NCBI RefSeq assembly: GCF_024171695.1
Contig: NZ_JAMTCF010000028.1
Span: forward strand, 38,979 to 102,978
From: Actinosynnema pretiosum
GTDB lineage: Bacteria > Actinomycetota > Actinomycetes > Mycobacteriales > Pseudonocardiaceae
Direction of reading: 5' to 3'
Length of the DNA: 64,000 nt
Shown here: positions 17,667-27,857 of the stretch, piece by piece
Layout of the letters: each line of letters starts with the position of its first letter
Numbering within the stretch: the first letter of the stretch is position 1
Notes under the pieces: generated by a model
The model's database searches: none
What the model was told of the DNA's origin: nothing
What the model saw: the letters and a program-made list of their open reading frames with translations, nothing else
Position numbers and translations under genes: made by a program

Positions 17667-18558
17667 GGGCATGTCTTCAAATGATCGTTGCTGGTGGATC
17701 ATGGTGTTGTGATACGTCGCCATGAACTGTCGGACGCCGAGTGGGAGTTCGTCCGGCCTTTGCTGCCCGAGTCGTCGCGGGGACGTAGAAGGCTGGACGA
17801 CCGCAGGGTCCTGAATGGCATCGTGTGGAAGTTCCGGACCGGGACGGCCTGGCGGGACGTGCCCGAGCGCTATGGCCCGTGGGCGACGCTGCACACCCGT
17901 TTCCGCAGGTGGGCGGCGGATGGCACGTTCGACCGGATGCTGCGGGCCGCCCAGGCGCAAGCGGACGCGGCGGGTGACGTCGACTGGCTGGTGTCCCTCG
18001 ACTCCACCGTCGTCCGGGCCCACCAGCACGCGGCCGGGGCCCGAAAAGGGGGCTCCGCGACCCGGCCCTCGGCCGGTCCAGAGGTGGCCTGACCAGCAAA
18101 ATCCATCTCGCCTGCGACGGCCGGGGCCGTCCGCTCGCGTTCGTCGTCACGGGCGGCAACATCAACGACTGCACCAGGTTCACCACCGTCATGGAAGCGA
18201 TCCGGGTACCACGGACCGGCCGGGGGCGGCCCAGGGTCCGGCCCGATCACGTCCTGGGCGACAAGGGCTACAGCTCGAAGGCGATCCGCGCCTGGCTTCG
18301 CCGCCGAGGCATCGCCCACACGATTCCCGAGCGGGCCGACCAGGTCCGCAACCGGGCCCGGCGGGGCAGCCGCGGAGGCCGCCCGCCGGGCTTCGACCGC
18401 GAGATCTACAAGCAGCGCAACGTAGTGGAACGATGCTTCAACCGCCTCAAGCAGTGGCGCGGCATCGCCACCCGCTACGACAAGACCGCCGAGTCCTACA
18501 CAGCAGCCGTCACCCTCGCGTCACTCCTGATGTGGGCGTGACATTTGACGACAGAACC
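17667..18558 (+). mobile_element. IS5-family (IS427-like) insertion sequence
   Basis: About 892 bp. Ends carry 17-bp imperfect inverted repeats (17667-17683 and 18542-18558, 13 of 17 matching, sharing TCAAATG). A two-frame transposase gene fills the element. It sits in a degraded secreted-protein gene. No clear target duplication is seen, which fits an older insertion followed by deletion on the right. Confidence 0.85.
17709..18541 (+). CDS. IS5-family DDE transposase made by -1 frameshifting
   Basis: The first frame (17709-18092) encodes the N-terminal helix-turn-helix domain (LSDAEWEFVRPLLP; GIVWKFRTGTAWRDVPERYG) and the first catalytic Asp (SLDSTVVRAHQHA). The second frame, -1 relative to the first, continues from about 18047 to 18541 (GGLTSKIHLACDG; GDKGYSSKA with the second Asp; NVVERCFNRLKQWR with the Glu). 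The switch occurs at the run CGA-AAA-GGG, where a -1 slip on the A4 run gives ARKRGLRDPALGRSRGGLTSK, the continuous family sequence. All three DDE residues are present, so the element may still be active. GTG at 17709 is the likely start. Confidence 0.85.
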
Positions 18559-18590
18559 CCGGGGCGCGGTAGCCGCGCCGCCGGTGGGCC

Positions 18591-19157
18591 CTAGTCGCTC
18601 TCGATGATCCGCCACTGCGGCTTGCCCACCCACATCGCCTCCAGCTTCGAGGTGTGCCCGTTGCCGGTGAACACCACGACCACCGCGTCGGCGGGCTGCT
18701 CCACGACCGCCGCGTAGCCCTGCCTCGGGGTCGCGGACACCGGCTGGATGTCGCGCTCGGCGAAGCTCACCGTGGCCACCCCGCCCTGCAGGCGGAAGCT
18801 CTTGATGAACACCTGCTTCCCGTCCCGCTCGACCCACGCGCCCTCCTCGGACGGCGCGGGCGGCTGGGAGGTGGGCTGCTGCGCGGGCGGCTCCTGCGCC
18901 GGGGCGGTGGTGGTCGTGGTGGGCGCGGCCGTCGGGGCGCTCGGCTCCGGCGACGAGGACGAGGACGGGGGCGGGCTCAGCGAGGTGGACGTAGGGGTCG
19001 GCTCCGCGAGCGTCGTCTCACCGGTCGGCCCGGCGACCACCCTCGGCCGCTCGGGCGCGCCGGCGTCCAGGACGAAGCGGATGCCGAGCCACGACACCCC
19101 GATCGCCGCCGCGGTGGTCAGCGTCCACACCGCGAAGTACTGCAAGCCCCGGATCAC
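18591..19157 (-). CDS. Membrane-anchored protein with Pro/Ser/Thr-rich linker
   Basis: A 188-residue protein. GTG at 19157 is preceded by GGGAGG; a longer frame upstream is less likely. A transmembrane helix lies near the N-terminus (FAVWTLTTAAAIGVSWLGI), followed by a low-complexity P/S/T linker of about 80 residues, then a compact domain of about 75 residues with alternating beta-like segments (KQVFIKSFRLQGGVATVSF; YAAVVEQPADAVVVVF). The domain would lie outside the membrane. I do not recognise it. The gene lies 33 bases from the insertion sequence. Confidence 0.7.
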   Translation of the reverse strand: MIRGLQYFAVWTLTTAAAIGVSWLGIRFVLDAGAPERPRVVAGPTGETTLAEPTPTSTSLSPPPSSSSSPEPSAPTAAPTTTTTAPAQEPPAQQPTSQPPAPSEEGAWVERDGKQVFIKSFRLQGGVATVSFAERDIQPVSATPRQGYAAVVEQPADAVVVVFTGNGHTSKLEAMWVGKPQWRIIESD

Positions 19158-19608
19158 GGCGCGTCCTCCCGTAAGGGGCTCCCTCTGGAGCACGGTTCGG
19201 GAGTCTAGCCACCCGATAGGGTTAGGGGTTCGGGTTGGCCGCGGTTAGGGGGTCGTTGGTGGCCCCAACGCTGCGGGCGTCCGGGCGGTCACCCCGCGTG
19301 GTCGTGCCCGCCGCCGCCTGACCGCCCGTCACGACCGCGCCCGGCCGCCGCGCGCACGCCGGGAGCCCGCAGTGCCCGGCCGCGCGCCCGGAGCCGCTTT
19401 CCCGGCCGTCCGACAATCCGATTATCCCGTTCTTCGGGAAACGGATCTTTCCTGATCAACGAGGCATTGGCGGGGGTGCTCCTCAGGGGTGGGACGGCAC
19501 CCGTCCGACCTCCCTTTCGCCCGATCGGGCAATGATCGTCCGGCCACTCACGGACGGGTGATACGGGTAGGTTGCAGAATGTGCACGGGCACGCGTTACC
19601 GTTCGCGC
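19158..19608. other. Divergent intergenic region
   Basis: About 450 bases between a leftward membrane protein gene and a rightward response regulator gene. No credible coding frame. The stretch around 19420-19450 is relatively AT-rich, with a small CCCGTTCTTCGGG hairpin, and probably lies near the response regulator promoter. Confidence 0.45.
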
Positions 19609-20295
19609 ATGGTTTCGGTGTTGTTGGTGGAGGACGACCCGGTGGTGCGCTCGGCGGTCACGCGCGCGCTGACCGGTATGGGCCACGCCGTGCTGGCCGT
19701 CGGCGCCGCCCTCGAAGCGCTGCGCGAGATCGCCGACCACGACTTCGACCTCGTGGTGCTGGACCTCGGCCTCCCCGACATGGACGGCGGGGACGCGCTC
19801 AAGATGATGCGCGGGGTGTGCGACACACCCGTCATCGTCGCCACCGCCCGCGACGACGAGGCCGAGATCGTCCGCCTGCTCAACGCGGGCGCCGACGACT
19901 ACCTGGTCAAACCGTTCTCCAGCGAGCACCTGGCCGCCCGGCTCTCCGCGGTGCTGCGGCGCACCCGCAAGGCCGCGCCCGAACCCGGCCCGATGCGCGT
20001 GGGCCCGCACCTGCTGATCGACCTGGACCGGCGCGAGGCGCGGCTGTCCGGCCGCGAGCTCAACCTCACCCGCAAGGAGTTCGACCTGCTCGCCTACCTC
20101 GCCGCCCGCGAGGGCAAGGTGGTGCCGCGCGCCGAGCTGCTGGCGAACCTGTGGAACCTGCCGGGCAGGCACGACGACCAGACGCTCGACGTGCACCTGT
20201 CCTGGCTGCGCCGCAAGCTCGGCGAGCGCGCCGCGCAGCCCCGCTACCTGCACACCGTGCGCGGCGTCGGCTTCAAGCTCACGGCCGTAGGGTGA
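19609..20295 (+). CDS. OmpR/PhoB-family response regulator
   Basis: A 228-residue two-component regulator: receiver domain (acidic pocket VEDD, phosphorylated Asp52 in LDLGLPDMDG, conserved Lys in LVKPFS) and a C-terminal winged helix (LTRKEFDLLAYLA; TLDVHLSWLRRKLG; YLHTVRGVGFKL). ATG at 19609 places the receiver at the true N-terminus; an earlier ATG at 19579 is possible. The stop overlaps the sensor kinase start (GTGA). It would control transcription in response to the signal read by the neighbouring kinase. Confidence 0.92.
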   Translation: MVSVLLVEDDPVVRSAVTRALTGMGHAVLAVGAALEALREIADHDFDLVVLDLGLPDMDGGDALKMMRGVCDTPVIVATARDDEAEIVRLLNAGADDYLVKPFSSEHLAARLSAVLRRTRKAAPEPGPMRVGPHLLIDLDRREARLSGRELNLTRKEFDLLAYLAAREGKVVPRAELLANLWNLPGRHDDQTLDVHLSWLRRKLGERAAQPRYLHTVRGVGFKLTAVG

Positions 20296-21572
20296 GGCGG
20301 TCGCTGGCCGTCGTCGCGCTCGCCGTCACCTCGATGGTCGCGCTGGCCTTCCTCATCCCGCTCGGCCTGGTGGTGCGCCAGCTCGCCGAGGACAAGGCGC
20401 TCGCCGACGCCGAGCGGCAGGCCGTCGCGCTCACCCCGGTGCTCGCCATCACCGCCGACCCGGTCATGGTCGAACAGGCCCTGACCAGCGTGAACGGTCA
20501 CGTCGCGGTGCACATGGCGGGCGGCGGGGTGATCGGCGAGGTCAAGGCCACCCCGAGTCAGCTGCGCACCGCGCAGCGCGAGGGCAGGGCGTTCACCGCG
20601 ACCGTGCCGGACGGGCGCGTGCACCTGCAGCCGGTCGTGCTGGCCGACGGGGTCGCCGTGGTCGAGGCGTTCGTGCCGGAGGCGCAGCTCAGCCAGGGCG
20701 TCGGCCAGGCCTGGCTCGCGCTGTTCGGCGTCGCGGTCACCCTCGTGCTCGGGTCGGTGCTGGTCGCGGACCGGCTGGGCGCGCGCGTGGTCAAGGCCTC
20801 CCGCGAGCTGGCCGACGGCGCCAGACGCATGGGCCAGGGCGACCTGGAGGCCCGCGTCGAACCGTCCGGACCGCCCGAGCTGGTGGCCGCCGGCGGCGCG
20901 TTCAACCGCATGGCCGACCGCATCGGCAAGCTCGTGACCAGCGAGCGGGAGATCCTCGCCGACCTCTCGCACCGGCTGCGCACCCCGCTCACCGCGCTGC
21001 GCCTCGACTCCGAGACGCTCGGCCCCGACCCCGGCGCGAACCGGGTCAGGCAGGCCGTGCACGCGCTGGAGCGCGAGGTCAACGAGCTGATCAGGGCCGC
21101 CCGCAGGGAGCTGGACGACCCGGACGGCAAGCGCTGCGACGCCGCCCGCGTGGTGCACGACCGGCTGGTGTTCTGGTCCGCGCTGGCCGACGACCAGCAG
21201 CGGCTGTGGAACCTGCGCGGCACCGAGCGCACCGCGTTCGTGCCGATCAACCGCAGCGACCTGGCCGCCGCGATGGACGTGCTGCTCGGCAACATCTTCC
21301 GGCACACCCCGGAGGGCACCGGGTTCGTCGTGGCCCTGTTCCACCAGCGCGACCGCGTGGTCATCGTCATCGAGGACGCGGGACCGGGCGTCGACGACCC
21401 GGAGGCGGCGCTCAAGCGGGGCAGCAGCGGTGCCGGGTCGACCGGGCTCGGGCTGGACATCGCCCGCCGCGCCGCCGAGTCCGCGGGCGGGGAGCTGGTG
21501 CTCGACCGGGGGCCGCTGGGCGGACTGCGCGTCCAGCTGCGGATGCGCAGGCTGTCGGACGCGTCAGCCTGA
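20292..21572 (+). CDS. HAMP-type membrane sensor histidine kinase
   Basis: A 426-residue kinase partnered with the preceding response regulator. Transmembrane helices at about residues 5-28 and 138-159 flank an extracytoplasmic domain of about 110 residues. A HAMP segment follows, then the H-box LADLSHRLRTPLTALRLD (His227), then an ATPase domain (GNIFRHTPEGTGF, EDAGPGVDD, GSTGLGLDIARR). The N-box is less typical than usual but has the Asn. The signal is unknown. Confidence 0.9.
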   Translation: MRRSLAVVALAVTSMVALAFLIPLGLVVRQLAEDKALADAERQAVALTPVLAITADPVMVEQALTSVNGHVAVHMAGGGVIGEVKATPSQLRTAQREGRAFTATVPDGRVHLQPVVLADGVAVVEAFVPEAQLSQGVGQAWLALFGVAVTLVLGSVLVADRLGARVVKASRELADGARRMGQGDLEARVEPSGPPELVAAGGAFNRMADRIGKLVTSEREILADLSHRLRTPLTALRLDSETLGPDPGANRVRQAVHALEREVNELIRAARRELDDPDGKRCDAARVVHDRLVFWSALADDQQRLWNLRGTERTAFVPINRSDLAAAMDVLLGNIFRHTPEGTGFVVALFHQRDRVVIVIEDAGPGVDDPEAALKRGSSGAGSTGLGLDIARRAAESAGGELVLDRGPLGGLRVQLRMRRLSDASA

Positions 21573-21631
21573 CCGACCGGTCCTTTCCGCTTCCTGATAC
21601 CAACCTTAAAACTTCCATAAATAATTGCGAG

Positions 21632-21659
21632 TTGACAATTCGTTTTGACTCGTTAGAGT
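21632..21659 (+). promoter_or_regulatory. Probable sigma-70-type promoter of the CAP-domain lipoprotein gene
   Basis: TTGACA at 21632-21637, a 16-base spacer and TAGAGT at 21654-21659, inside an AT-rich patch unlike the surroundings. A leader of roughly 140 bases would follow. Confidence 0.6.
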
Positions 21660-21803
21660 GATTACAGGAATTGCGGCGGGCCGCCAGCGTTCTCCCAAAA
21701 CTCGACCGGCCCGCTTCGATTCCCCCTGCCGGTGCGGTGACCGCGCGCGCTTCCCTGCACAAGCGCTGCTGCGGTCACCGCGCCCGACAATGTCCCCGAG
21801 CAG

Positions 21804-22580
21804 ATGAGGAATACCGTGCCGCGTCCCAGGACCGCACTGCCCGCAGCCGCTCTGGCCCTCGTCGCCCTCGCGGGCTGCGGTGGGCCCGCTGCGCCGGGGC
21901 CGGTCAACGCGGGGAACATCGCCAACGCGGCAGCCGCTTTCGGCGCCCCTGCGGCGACCAGCACCACGGCCGCCTCCGACCCCGCCTCCCCGTCGTCCGC
22001 GAGCGGGGCGGCCGACGCGACGACCACGACCGAGACGACGCCCTCCTCCCCGGCGCCGTCCTCCTCCGAGGCCCCCGCGACCACGACGACGACGCAACCC
22101 CCTGTCGCGCCGCCGTCCACCCCCGCGCAGCCCCCCAAGCAGGAGACCCCCGCGCAGCCGCCGAAGACGACGCAGGCCCCCGCGCCGCAGAAGTCGGACG
22201 TGGACATCGCGGAGGAGAAGGTCATCGCGCTGACCAACGAGCAGCGCAAGGCCAACAACTGCCCGGCCGTCACCGCCGACGCGCGGCTCGGCAAGGCGGC
22301 CAGGGCGCACAGCGCCGACATGGCCGCGCAGAACTACTTCTCGCACGTGTCCAAGGACGGGCGCAGCTTCGTCGACCGGATCAAGGCCGCCGGTCACCCC
22401 TCGCCGGGCGCGGAGAACATCGCCGCCGGGCAGCGCACGCCCGAGGACGTCATGAAGAGCTGGATGGACTCGGAGGGCCACCGGGCCAACATCCTCAACT
22501 GCGGCCTGAAGACGCTCGGCGTCGGCATGGCCAAGGGCGGCTCGTACGGGATCTACTGGACGCAGAACTTCGGCTGGTAG
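21804..22580 (+). CDS. Secreted CAP/SCP-domain lipoprotein
   Basis: A 258-residue exported protein. The signal peptide ends in a lipobox (LVALAGCGG, Cys about residue 25), so it is probably lipid-anchored. A long Thr/Ser/Pro/Ala-rich linker (about residues 35-130) leads to a C-terminal CAP domain of about 125 residues (LTNEQRKANNC; AHSADMAAQNYFSH; HRANILNCGLKTLGVGMAKG; YWTQNFG). CAP proteins of this YkwD type act in the cell envelope, with uncertain biochemistry. GTG at 21816, with GAGGA in front, is an alternative start. Confidence 0.85.
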   Translation: MRNTVPRPRTALPAAALALVALAGCGGPAAPGPVNAGNIANAAAAFGAPAATSTTAASDPASPSSASGAADATTTTETTPSSPAPSSSEAPATTTTTQPPVAPPSTPAQPPKQETPAQPPKTTQAPAPQKSDVDIAEEKVIALTNEQRKANNCPAVTADARLGKAARAHSADMAAQNYFSHVSKDGRSFVDRIKAAGHPSPGAENIAAGQRTPEDVMKSWMDSEGHRANILNCGLKTLGVGMAKGGSYGIYWTQNFGW

Positions 22581-22593
22581 AGCACCGTCCCGG

Positions 22594-22711
22594 CCCCGCC
22601 ACCCTGCGGCGGGGGGAGGGCTGCCAAAAGGGGGAGCAGCCCACACCCGCCGAGCCTCACCGGTGACCTGAGGTGCGGCGGGTGCGGGGTCTCGCACTGC
22701 TGCGCAGTGCG
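22594..22711. terminator. Cluster of hairpins after the CAP-domain gene
   Basis: Successive stem-loops: 22594-22600 with 22608-22614; GCTGC/GCAGC at 22620-22640; a 16-bp stem with two mismatches (22644-22659 with 22669-22684); and an 8-bp stem at 22693-22711. Together they make a strong transcription end. The rest of the 364-bp gap (22581-22944) shows no gene. Confidence 0.6.
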
Positions 22712-22944
22712 GGGATGGGTGACCCGCCGCGCGGAGACCGATCCGCGCCGTGCCGGAGAACCGGACCGCGACGACCCTGTCCCGCCGCGGCGCGGTTCCC
22801 GGCACGGCGCCCCGGTCCCGGCGCGGAGCCAATCCCTTAATCGGTGGTGTCCTCCGGCGCGACGACGCAGGATGGGGCGCCCGGCGGCAACCCTGAGCCG
22901 CTCGGGAACCCGTTCAAGCGCGTCCCGCGCCGGAGGGCCGAACC

Positions 22945-23745
22945 GTGAAGCACACCAACGCCGAGCACGCCGCGATCGCCGAGCGCGCGACCGTCCTGCG
23001 CACCCAGGTCGGCTCCGGGGTGCACGGCCTGGCCATCGAGGGAACCGACGACCGCGACGAGATGGGCCTGTGCGTCGAGCCGCCCGAGTCCGTGATCGGC
23101 TTGCGGCCCTTCGAGCAGTACGTCTTCCGCACCGCCGCCGAGCGCACCGGCGACCCCGACGCCCGCTCGCGTCCGGGCGACCTGGACCTCGTCGTCTACT
23201 CGCTGCGCAAGTGGATGCGGCTCGCCCTCCAGGGCAACCCCACGGTCATCACGCCGCTGTTCGCGCCCGACCACGACGTCGTCGTCAACACCGACCTCGG
23301 CCGCGAGCTGCGCGCCGACCCCGGGATGGTCATCTCCCGCGAGGCGGGCAAGCGGTTCATCGGCTACCTGCGCGGGCAGCGCGAGCGGATGGTCGGCGGC
23401 GCGGTCGGCAAGCGGGTCAACCGGCCGGAGCTGGTCGAGCGCCACGGGTTCGACGTCAAGTTCGCCGGGCACATGGTGCGGCTGGGCGTGCAGGGCGTGG
23501 AACTGCTGGAGACCGGCCGGATCACGCTGCCTATGCCCGACCCGTGGCGCACCTTCGTCCGCGACCTGCGGCAGGGGCGGCGCACCGCGCAGGAGGCGAT
23601 CGACGCGGCGGCCGAGCTGGAGGCCCGGCTGCTCGCGCTGCTGGGCTCCTCCGACCTGCCGCCCCGGCCGGACACCGCCCGCGCGAACGCCTGGCTGGTG
23701 AACGCCTACGAGTCCACCTGGGCCGGTTGGCGGGACGCGGCCTGA
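22945..23745 (+). CDS. Nucleotidyltransferase, RlaP/PF10127-like
   Basis: A 266-residue protein of the DNA-polymerase-beta-like nucleotidyltransferase superfamily. The active-site signature is VGSGVHGLAIEGTDDRDEMG (Gly-Ser near residue 23, acidic pair at 36-38), with the expected third-strand region LDLVVYSLRKWMRLALQGNP. This matches predicted nucleotidyltransferases that include RlaP proteins, linked by others to RNA repair and common in actinophages. GTG start with GGAGGG six bases upstream. No RNA ligase is adjacent, so the substrate is open. Confidence 0.78.
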   Translation: MKHTNAEHAAIAERATVLRTQVGSGVHGLAIEGTDDRDEMGLCVEPPESVIGLRPFEQYVFRTAAERTGDPDARSRPGDLDLVVYSLRKWMRLALQGNPTVITPLFAPDHDVVVNTDLGRELRADPGMVISREAGKRFIGYLRGQRERMVGGAVGKRVNRPELVERHGFDVKFAGHMVRLGVQGVELLETGRITLPMPDPWRTFVRDLRQGRRTAQEAIDAAAELEARLLALLGSSDLPPRPDTARANAWLVNAYESTWAGWRDAA

Positions 23746-23809
23746 GCCGGGGGACGGCCTGAGCCGGGGGCGTGGCGCGGCCCGGCTTCGCGCCACGGCC
23801 CCCGGCGCG

Positions 23810-24298
23810 TCACAGCTCCGGTTCGCGCCCCGGCGACGGCAGCTCGTCCAGGATCAGCACGGTGTGGCTGGACGTCACGTCCGGCATCGTCTGCAACCGG
23901 TTCAGCACCAGGTCCCGCAGGCTCTGCGCGTCCGGCGTGCGCACCAGCAGCACCAGGTCGTAGTCGCCGGACACCAGCGACCCCTGCCACACCTCCGGGA
24001 TCTCCAGCACCCGCCGCCGCACCGCCTTCCACGAGTGCTGGCTGATCTTCAGGTACACGTACGCGGAGATCCCCATCCCGCACCGCTCCGGGTCCACCAC
24101 CGCCGCGTAGCCGGTGATCACCCCGTCCCGGTGCAGCCGCTCCACCCGCGAGTACGCGCTCGCCCGCGAGATGTGCAGCCGCTCGGCCAGCGACCGCATC
24201 GACAGCCTGCCGTCCGCGCGCAGCTCGGCCACGATCCGGCGGTCCGTCGCGTCGAGCGGGGCCGTTCGTCCAGCGCTGGGCGTCATGCGGTCGAACAT
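23810..24298 (-). CDS. Lrp/AsnC-family regulator (BkdR-like)
   Basis: A 162-residue regulator with an N-terminal helix-turn-helix (residues about 16-60: LDATDRRIVAELRADGRLS; LAERLHISRASAYSRVERL) and a C-terminal RAM ligand-binding domain (VSGDYDLVLLVRTPDAQSL). It is divergent from the 2-oxoacid dehydrogenase operon and, by analogy with BkdR, probably controls it in response to branched-chain amino acids. Repeated GTCCAG-containing elements lie at its 5' end and in the shared promoter region. Confidence 0.9.
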   Translation of the reverse strand: MFDRMTPSAGRTAPLDATDRRIVAELRADGRLSMRSLAERLHISRASAYSRVERLHRDGVITGYAAVVDPERCGMGISAYVYLKISQHSWKAVRRRVLEIPEVWQGSLVSGDYDLVLLVRTPDAQSLRDLVLNRLQTMPDVTSSHTVLILDELPSPGREPEL

Positions 24299-24346
24299 AA
24301 CCCCGGCACGGGGCCGTTCGTCCAGATCGGGACCCGCGAGCTGGAC
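24258..24346. promoter_or_regulatory. Candidate Lrp-binding repeats
   Basis: A perfect 16-bp direct repeat, GGGGCCGTTCGTCCAG, occurs at 24258-24273 (inside the lrp 5' end) and 24310-24325, 52 bases apart. GTCCAG at 24320 is mirrored by CTGGAC at 24341. The first copy also forms a near-palindrome, CGTCCAGCGCTGGGCG (24267-24282). Spaced repeats suit cooperative Lrp binding. Confidence 0.45.
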
Positions 24347-24409
24347 GCCCGATCGGTGTGACCTGGACCATTCCCGGCATCCCCGCCGACGTCGCGCAGG
24401 AGGTGCCGA

Positions 24410-25518
24410 ATGGCCACAGCCACCCCGGACCGGACCCTGCTCCCCACCGAGGAACCGCTGGCGCTGCTGCGCGCTGACGGGTCCCCGGTCGAGGGCTCAC
24501 CGCTTCGGATGCCCGACGACGAGGTGCTGCTGGAGCTGCACCGCCGCATGGTCGTCGGCCGCCGCTTCGACACCCAGGCCACCGCCCTCACCCGCCAGGG
24601 CCGCCTCGCCGTCTACCCGTCCTCGCGAGGCCAGGAGGCGTGCCAGGTCGGCGCGGTGCTGGCGATGCGCGAGCGCGACTGGTTGTTCCCCACCTACCGC
24701 GACAGCGTCGCCCTGGTCACCAGGGGCGTGCCCGCAGCGGGCGCGCTGACCCTGCTGCGCGGCGACTGGCACCTCGGCTACGACCCGCGCGAGCACCGCG
24801 TCGGACCGCAGTGCACGCCGCTGGCGACCAACACCCCGCACGCCGTGGGCTTCGCGCACGCCGCCCGCTACAAGGGCGAGGACACCGCCGCGCTGGTGCT
24901 GCTCGGCGACGGCGCGACCAGCGAGGGCGACACGCACGAGGCGCTGAACTTCGCCGGGGTGTGGAAGGCGCCGGTGGTGTTCCTGGTGCAGAACAACGGC
25001 TACGCGATCAGCGTGCCGCTGAGCAAGCAGACCGCCGCGCCCACGTTGGCGCACAAGGGGATCGGGTACGGCATCCGGTCGGTCCTGGTGGACGGCAACG
25101 ACGCGGCGGCGGTCTACGCGGTGGTGTCGGAGGCGCTGGCGTCGGGTGAGCCGGTGCTCGTGGAAGCGCTTACCTACCGGATCGAGGCGCACACCAACGC
25201 CGACGACGCGTCCCGCTACCGGGACTCCGCCGAGGTCGCGCACTGGTTGGCCCGCGACCCCGTCGACCGGCTCGCCTCGCACCTTGCCTCGCGCGGGCTG
25301 CTCGACCCGGCGCGCCGCGACTCGGTGGACGCCGAGGCGGAGGAGTTCGCGGCGGCGCTGCGGACCGAGCTGAACGCGGACGCGCGCGTGGACCCGGCGG
25401 ACCTGTTCCGGCACGTGTACGCAGAGCCGACCGCGCAGCTGCGCGAGCAGGCCGCGATGCTGGCCCGCGAGCTGGACGCCGAGAAGCTGGGCGCGGAGAA
25501 GCTGGACGGGGGACGGGC

Positions 25519-25522
<4 letters not shown>
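24410..25522 (+). CDS. Branched-chain 2-oxoacid (or pyruvate) dehydrogenase E1 alpha subunit
   Basis: A 370-residue thiamin-diphosphate E1alpha. The ThDP motif is GDGATSEGDTHEALNFAGVW (166-185) with Asn195-196; PTYRDSVAL and GPQCTPLATNTPHAVG are family segments. With E1beta it decarboxylates a 2-oxoacid and acylates the lipoyl group of E2. The order E1alpha-E1beta-E2 and the divergent Lrp regulator favour branched-chain substrates (Bkd); such genes are often labelled pdhABC. The last 15 residues hold a short repeat (EKLGAEKLDG). Confidence 0.9.
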
Positions 25523-26554
<1,032 letters not shown>

Positions 26555-26562
<8 letters not shown>

Positions 26563-27856
26563 CTTCCGGCTGCCCGACCTGGGCGAGGGGCTCACGGACG
26601 GGGAGATCGTGTCCTGGCTGGTCGCGGTCGGCGACCCGGTCGTGGTGGACCAGCCCGTGGTGGAGGTGGAGACCGCCAAGGCCGTGGTGGAGGTGCCCTG
26701 CCCGTACGGGGGCGTGGTGACCGCGCGGCACGGCGAGCCGGGGCAGCGGCTGGCGGTCGGCTCGGTGCTGCTGAGCGTGGCCGGTGACGGGGCAGGAGGC
26801 GCTGCGGCGCAAGGGGAACCGGTCGCCGCCGAGGCCGCTGCGGCGCAGCCCGATTCTGCCGAGTACAGCGGGAACGTGCTCGTCGGTTACGGCACCTCGC
26901 AGCAGAACCGCCGCCGTCGCCGGGTGGCTCACGGAGCCGCGCCCGTCGCCCCCGTCGCCGAGAAGCCCTCTCCCGCAGCGGAGTCCGCCAAGCTCGCGCC
27001 CGCCGTGATCTCACCGCTGGTGCGCAGGTTGGCCCGCGACAACGGGGTGGCCCTGGACGCGGTCGAGGGCAGCGGTCCCGGCGGGGTGATCCGGCGCGCC
27101 GACGTGGAGCGCGAGATCGCCGCCCGCGCGCCCCGACCCGCGCGCGCCGCAGGCCCGTGGACCGATCCCGCCCACGCTTCCCCCGAGCGGGGCAAGCGCA
27201 TTCCGCTCACCGGCGTCCGGGGCGTCGCGGCGCGCAAGTTCGCCACCTCCCGCAGGGAGATCCCCGAGGCGACGGTGTGGGTCGACGTGGACGCCACCGA
27301 GCTGGTGCGGGTGCGCGCCGCGCTGCCGACGGTGTCCCTGCTCGGCCTGCTGGCCAGGTTCACCGCGCTGGGCCTGCGCCGCTTCCCCGAGCTGAACTCG
27401 CGCGTCGAGGGCGACGAGGTCGTGCTGCTGGACGAGGTGAACCTCGGCTTCGCCGCCCAGACCGACCGGGGCCTGGTGGTCCCCGTGGTGCGCGGGGCGC
27501 ACGCGCTGACCGCGACCGGGCTGACCGAGCGGCTGCGCGACCTGACCGCGTCCGCGCGCGAGGGCAGGCTGTCCGCGTCCGACCTGACCGGGGGCACCTT
27601 CACCCTCAACAACTACGGGGTGTTCGGCGTCGACGGCTCGGCCGCGATCATCAACCACCCGGAGGTCGCGATCCTGGGCATCGGCCGCATCGCCGACCGG
27701 CCGTGGGCGCACGAGGGGCAGCTCGCGCTGCGCGAGGTGGCGCAGCTGACGCTCAGCTTCGACCACCGGGTGTGCGACGGCGGGGTGGCGGGCGGGTTCC
27801 TGCGGTACGTCGCGGACCTGGTGGAGAACCCGGTGGGGCTGCTCGCCGACGTCTAA
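26555..27856 (+). CDS. Dihydrolipoyl acyltransferase E2
   Basis: A 433-residue E2. A single lipoyl domain at residues 1-78 has the lipoyl lysine in VETAKAVVEV (Lys42). An Ala/Pro-rich linker leads to the peripheral subunit-binding domain at about 152-187 (SPLVRRLARDNGVALDAV; GGVIRRADVE). The catalytic domain carries FDHRVCDGG (His404, Asp408). It transfers the acyl group to CoA and forms the complex core. GTG start. No E3 (lipoamide dehydrogenase) gene is adjacent, so E3 must come from elsewhere. Confidence 0.92.
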
Positions 27857-27857
27857 C

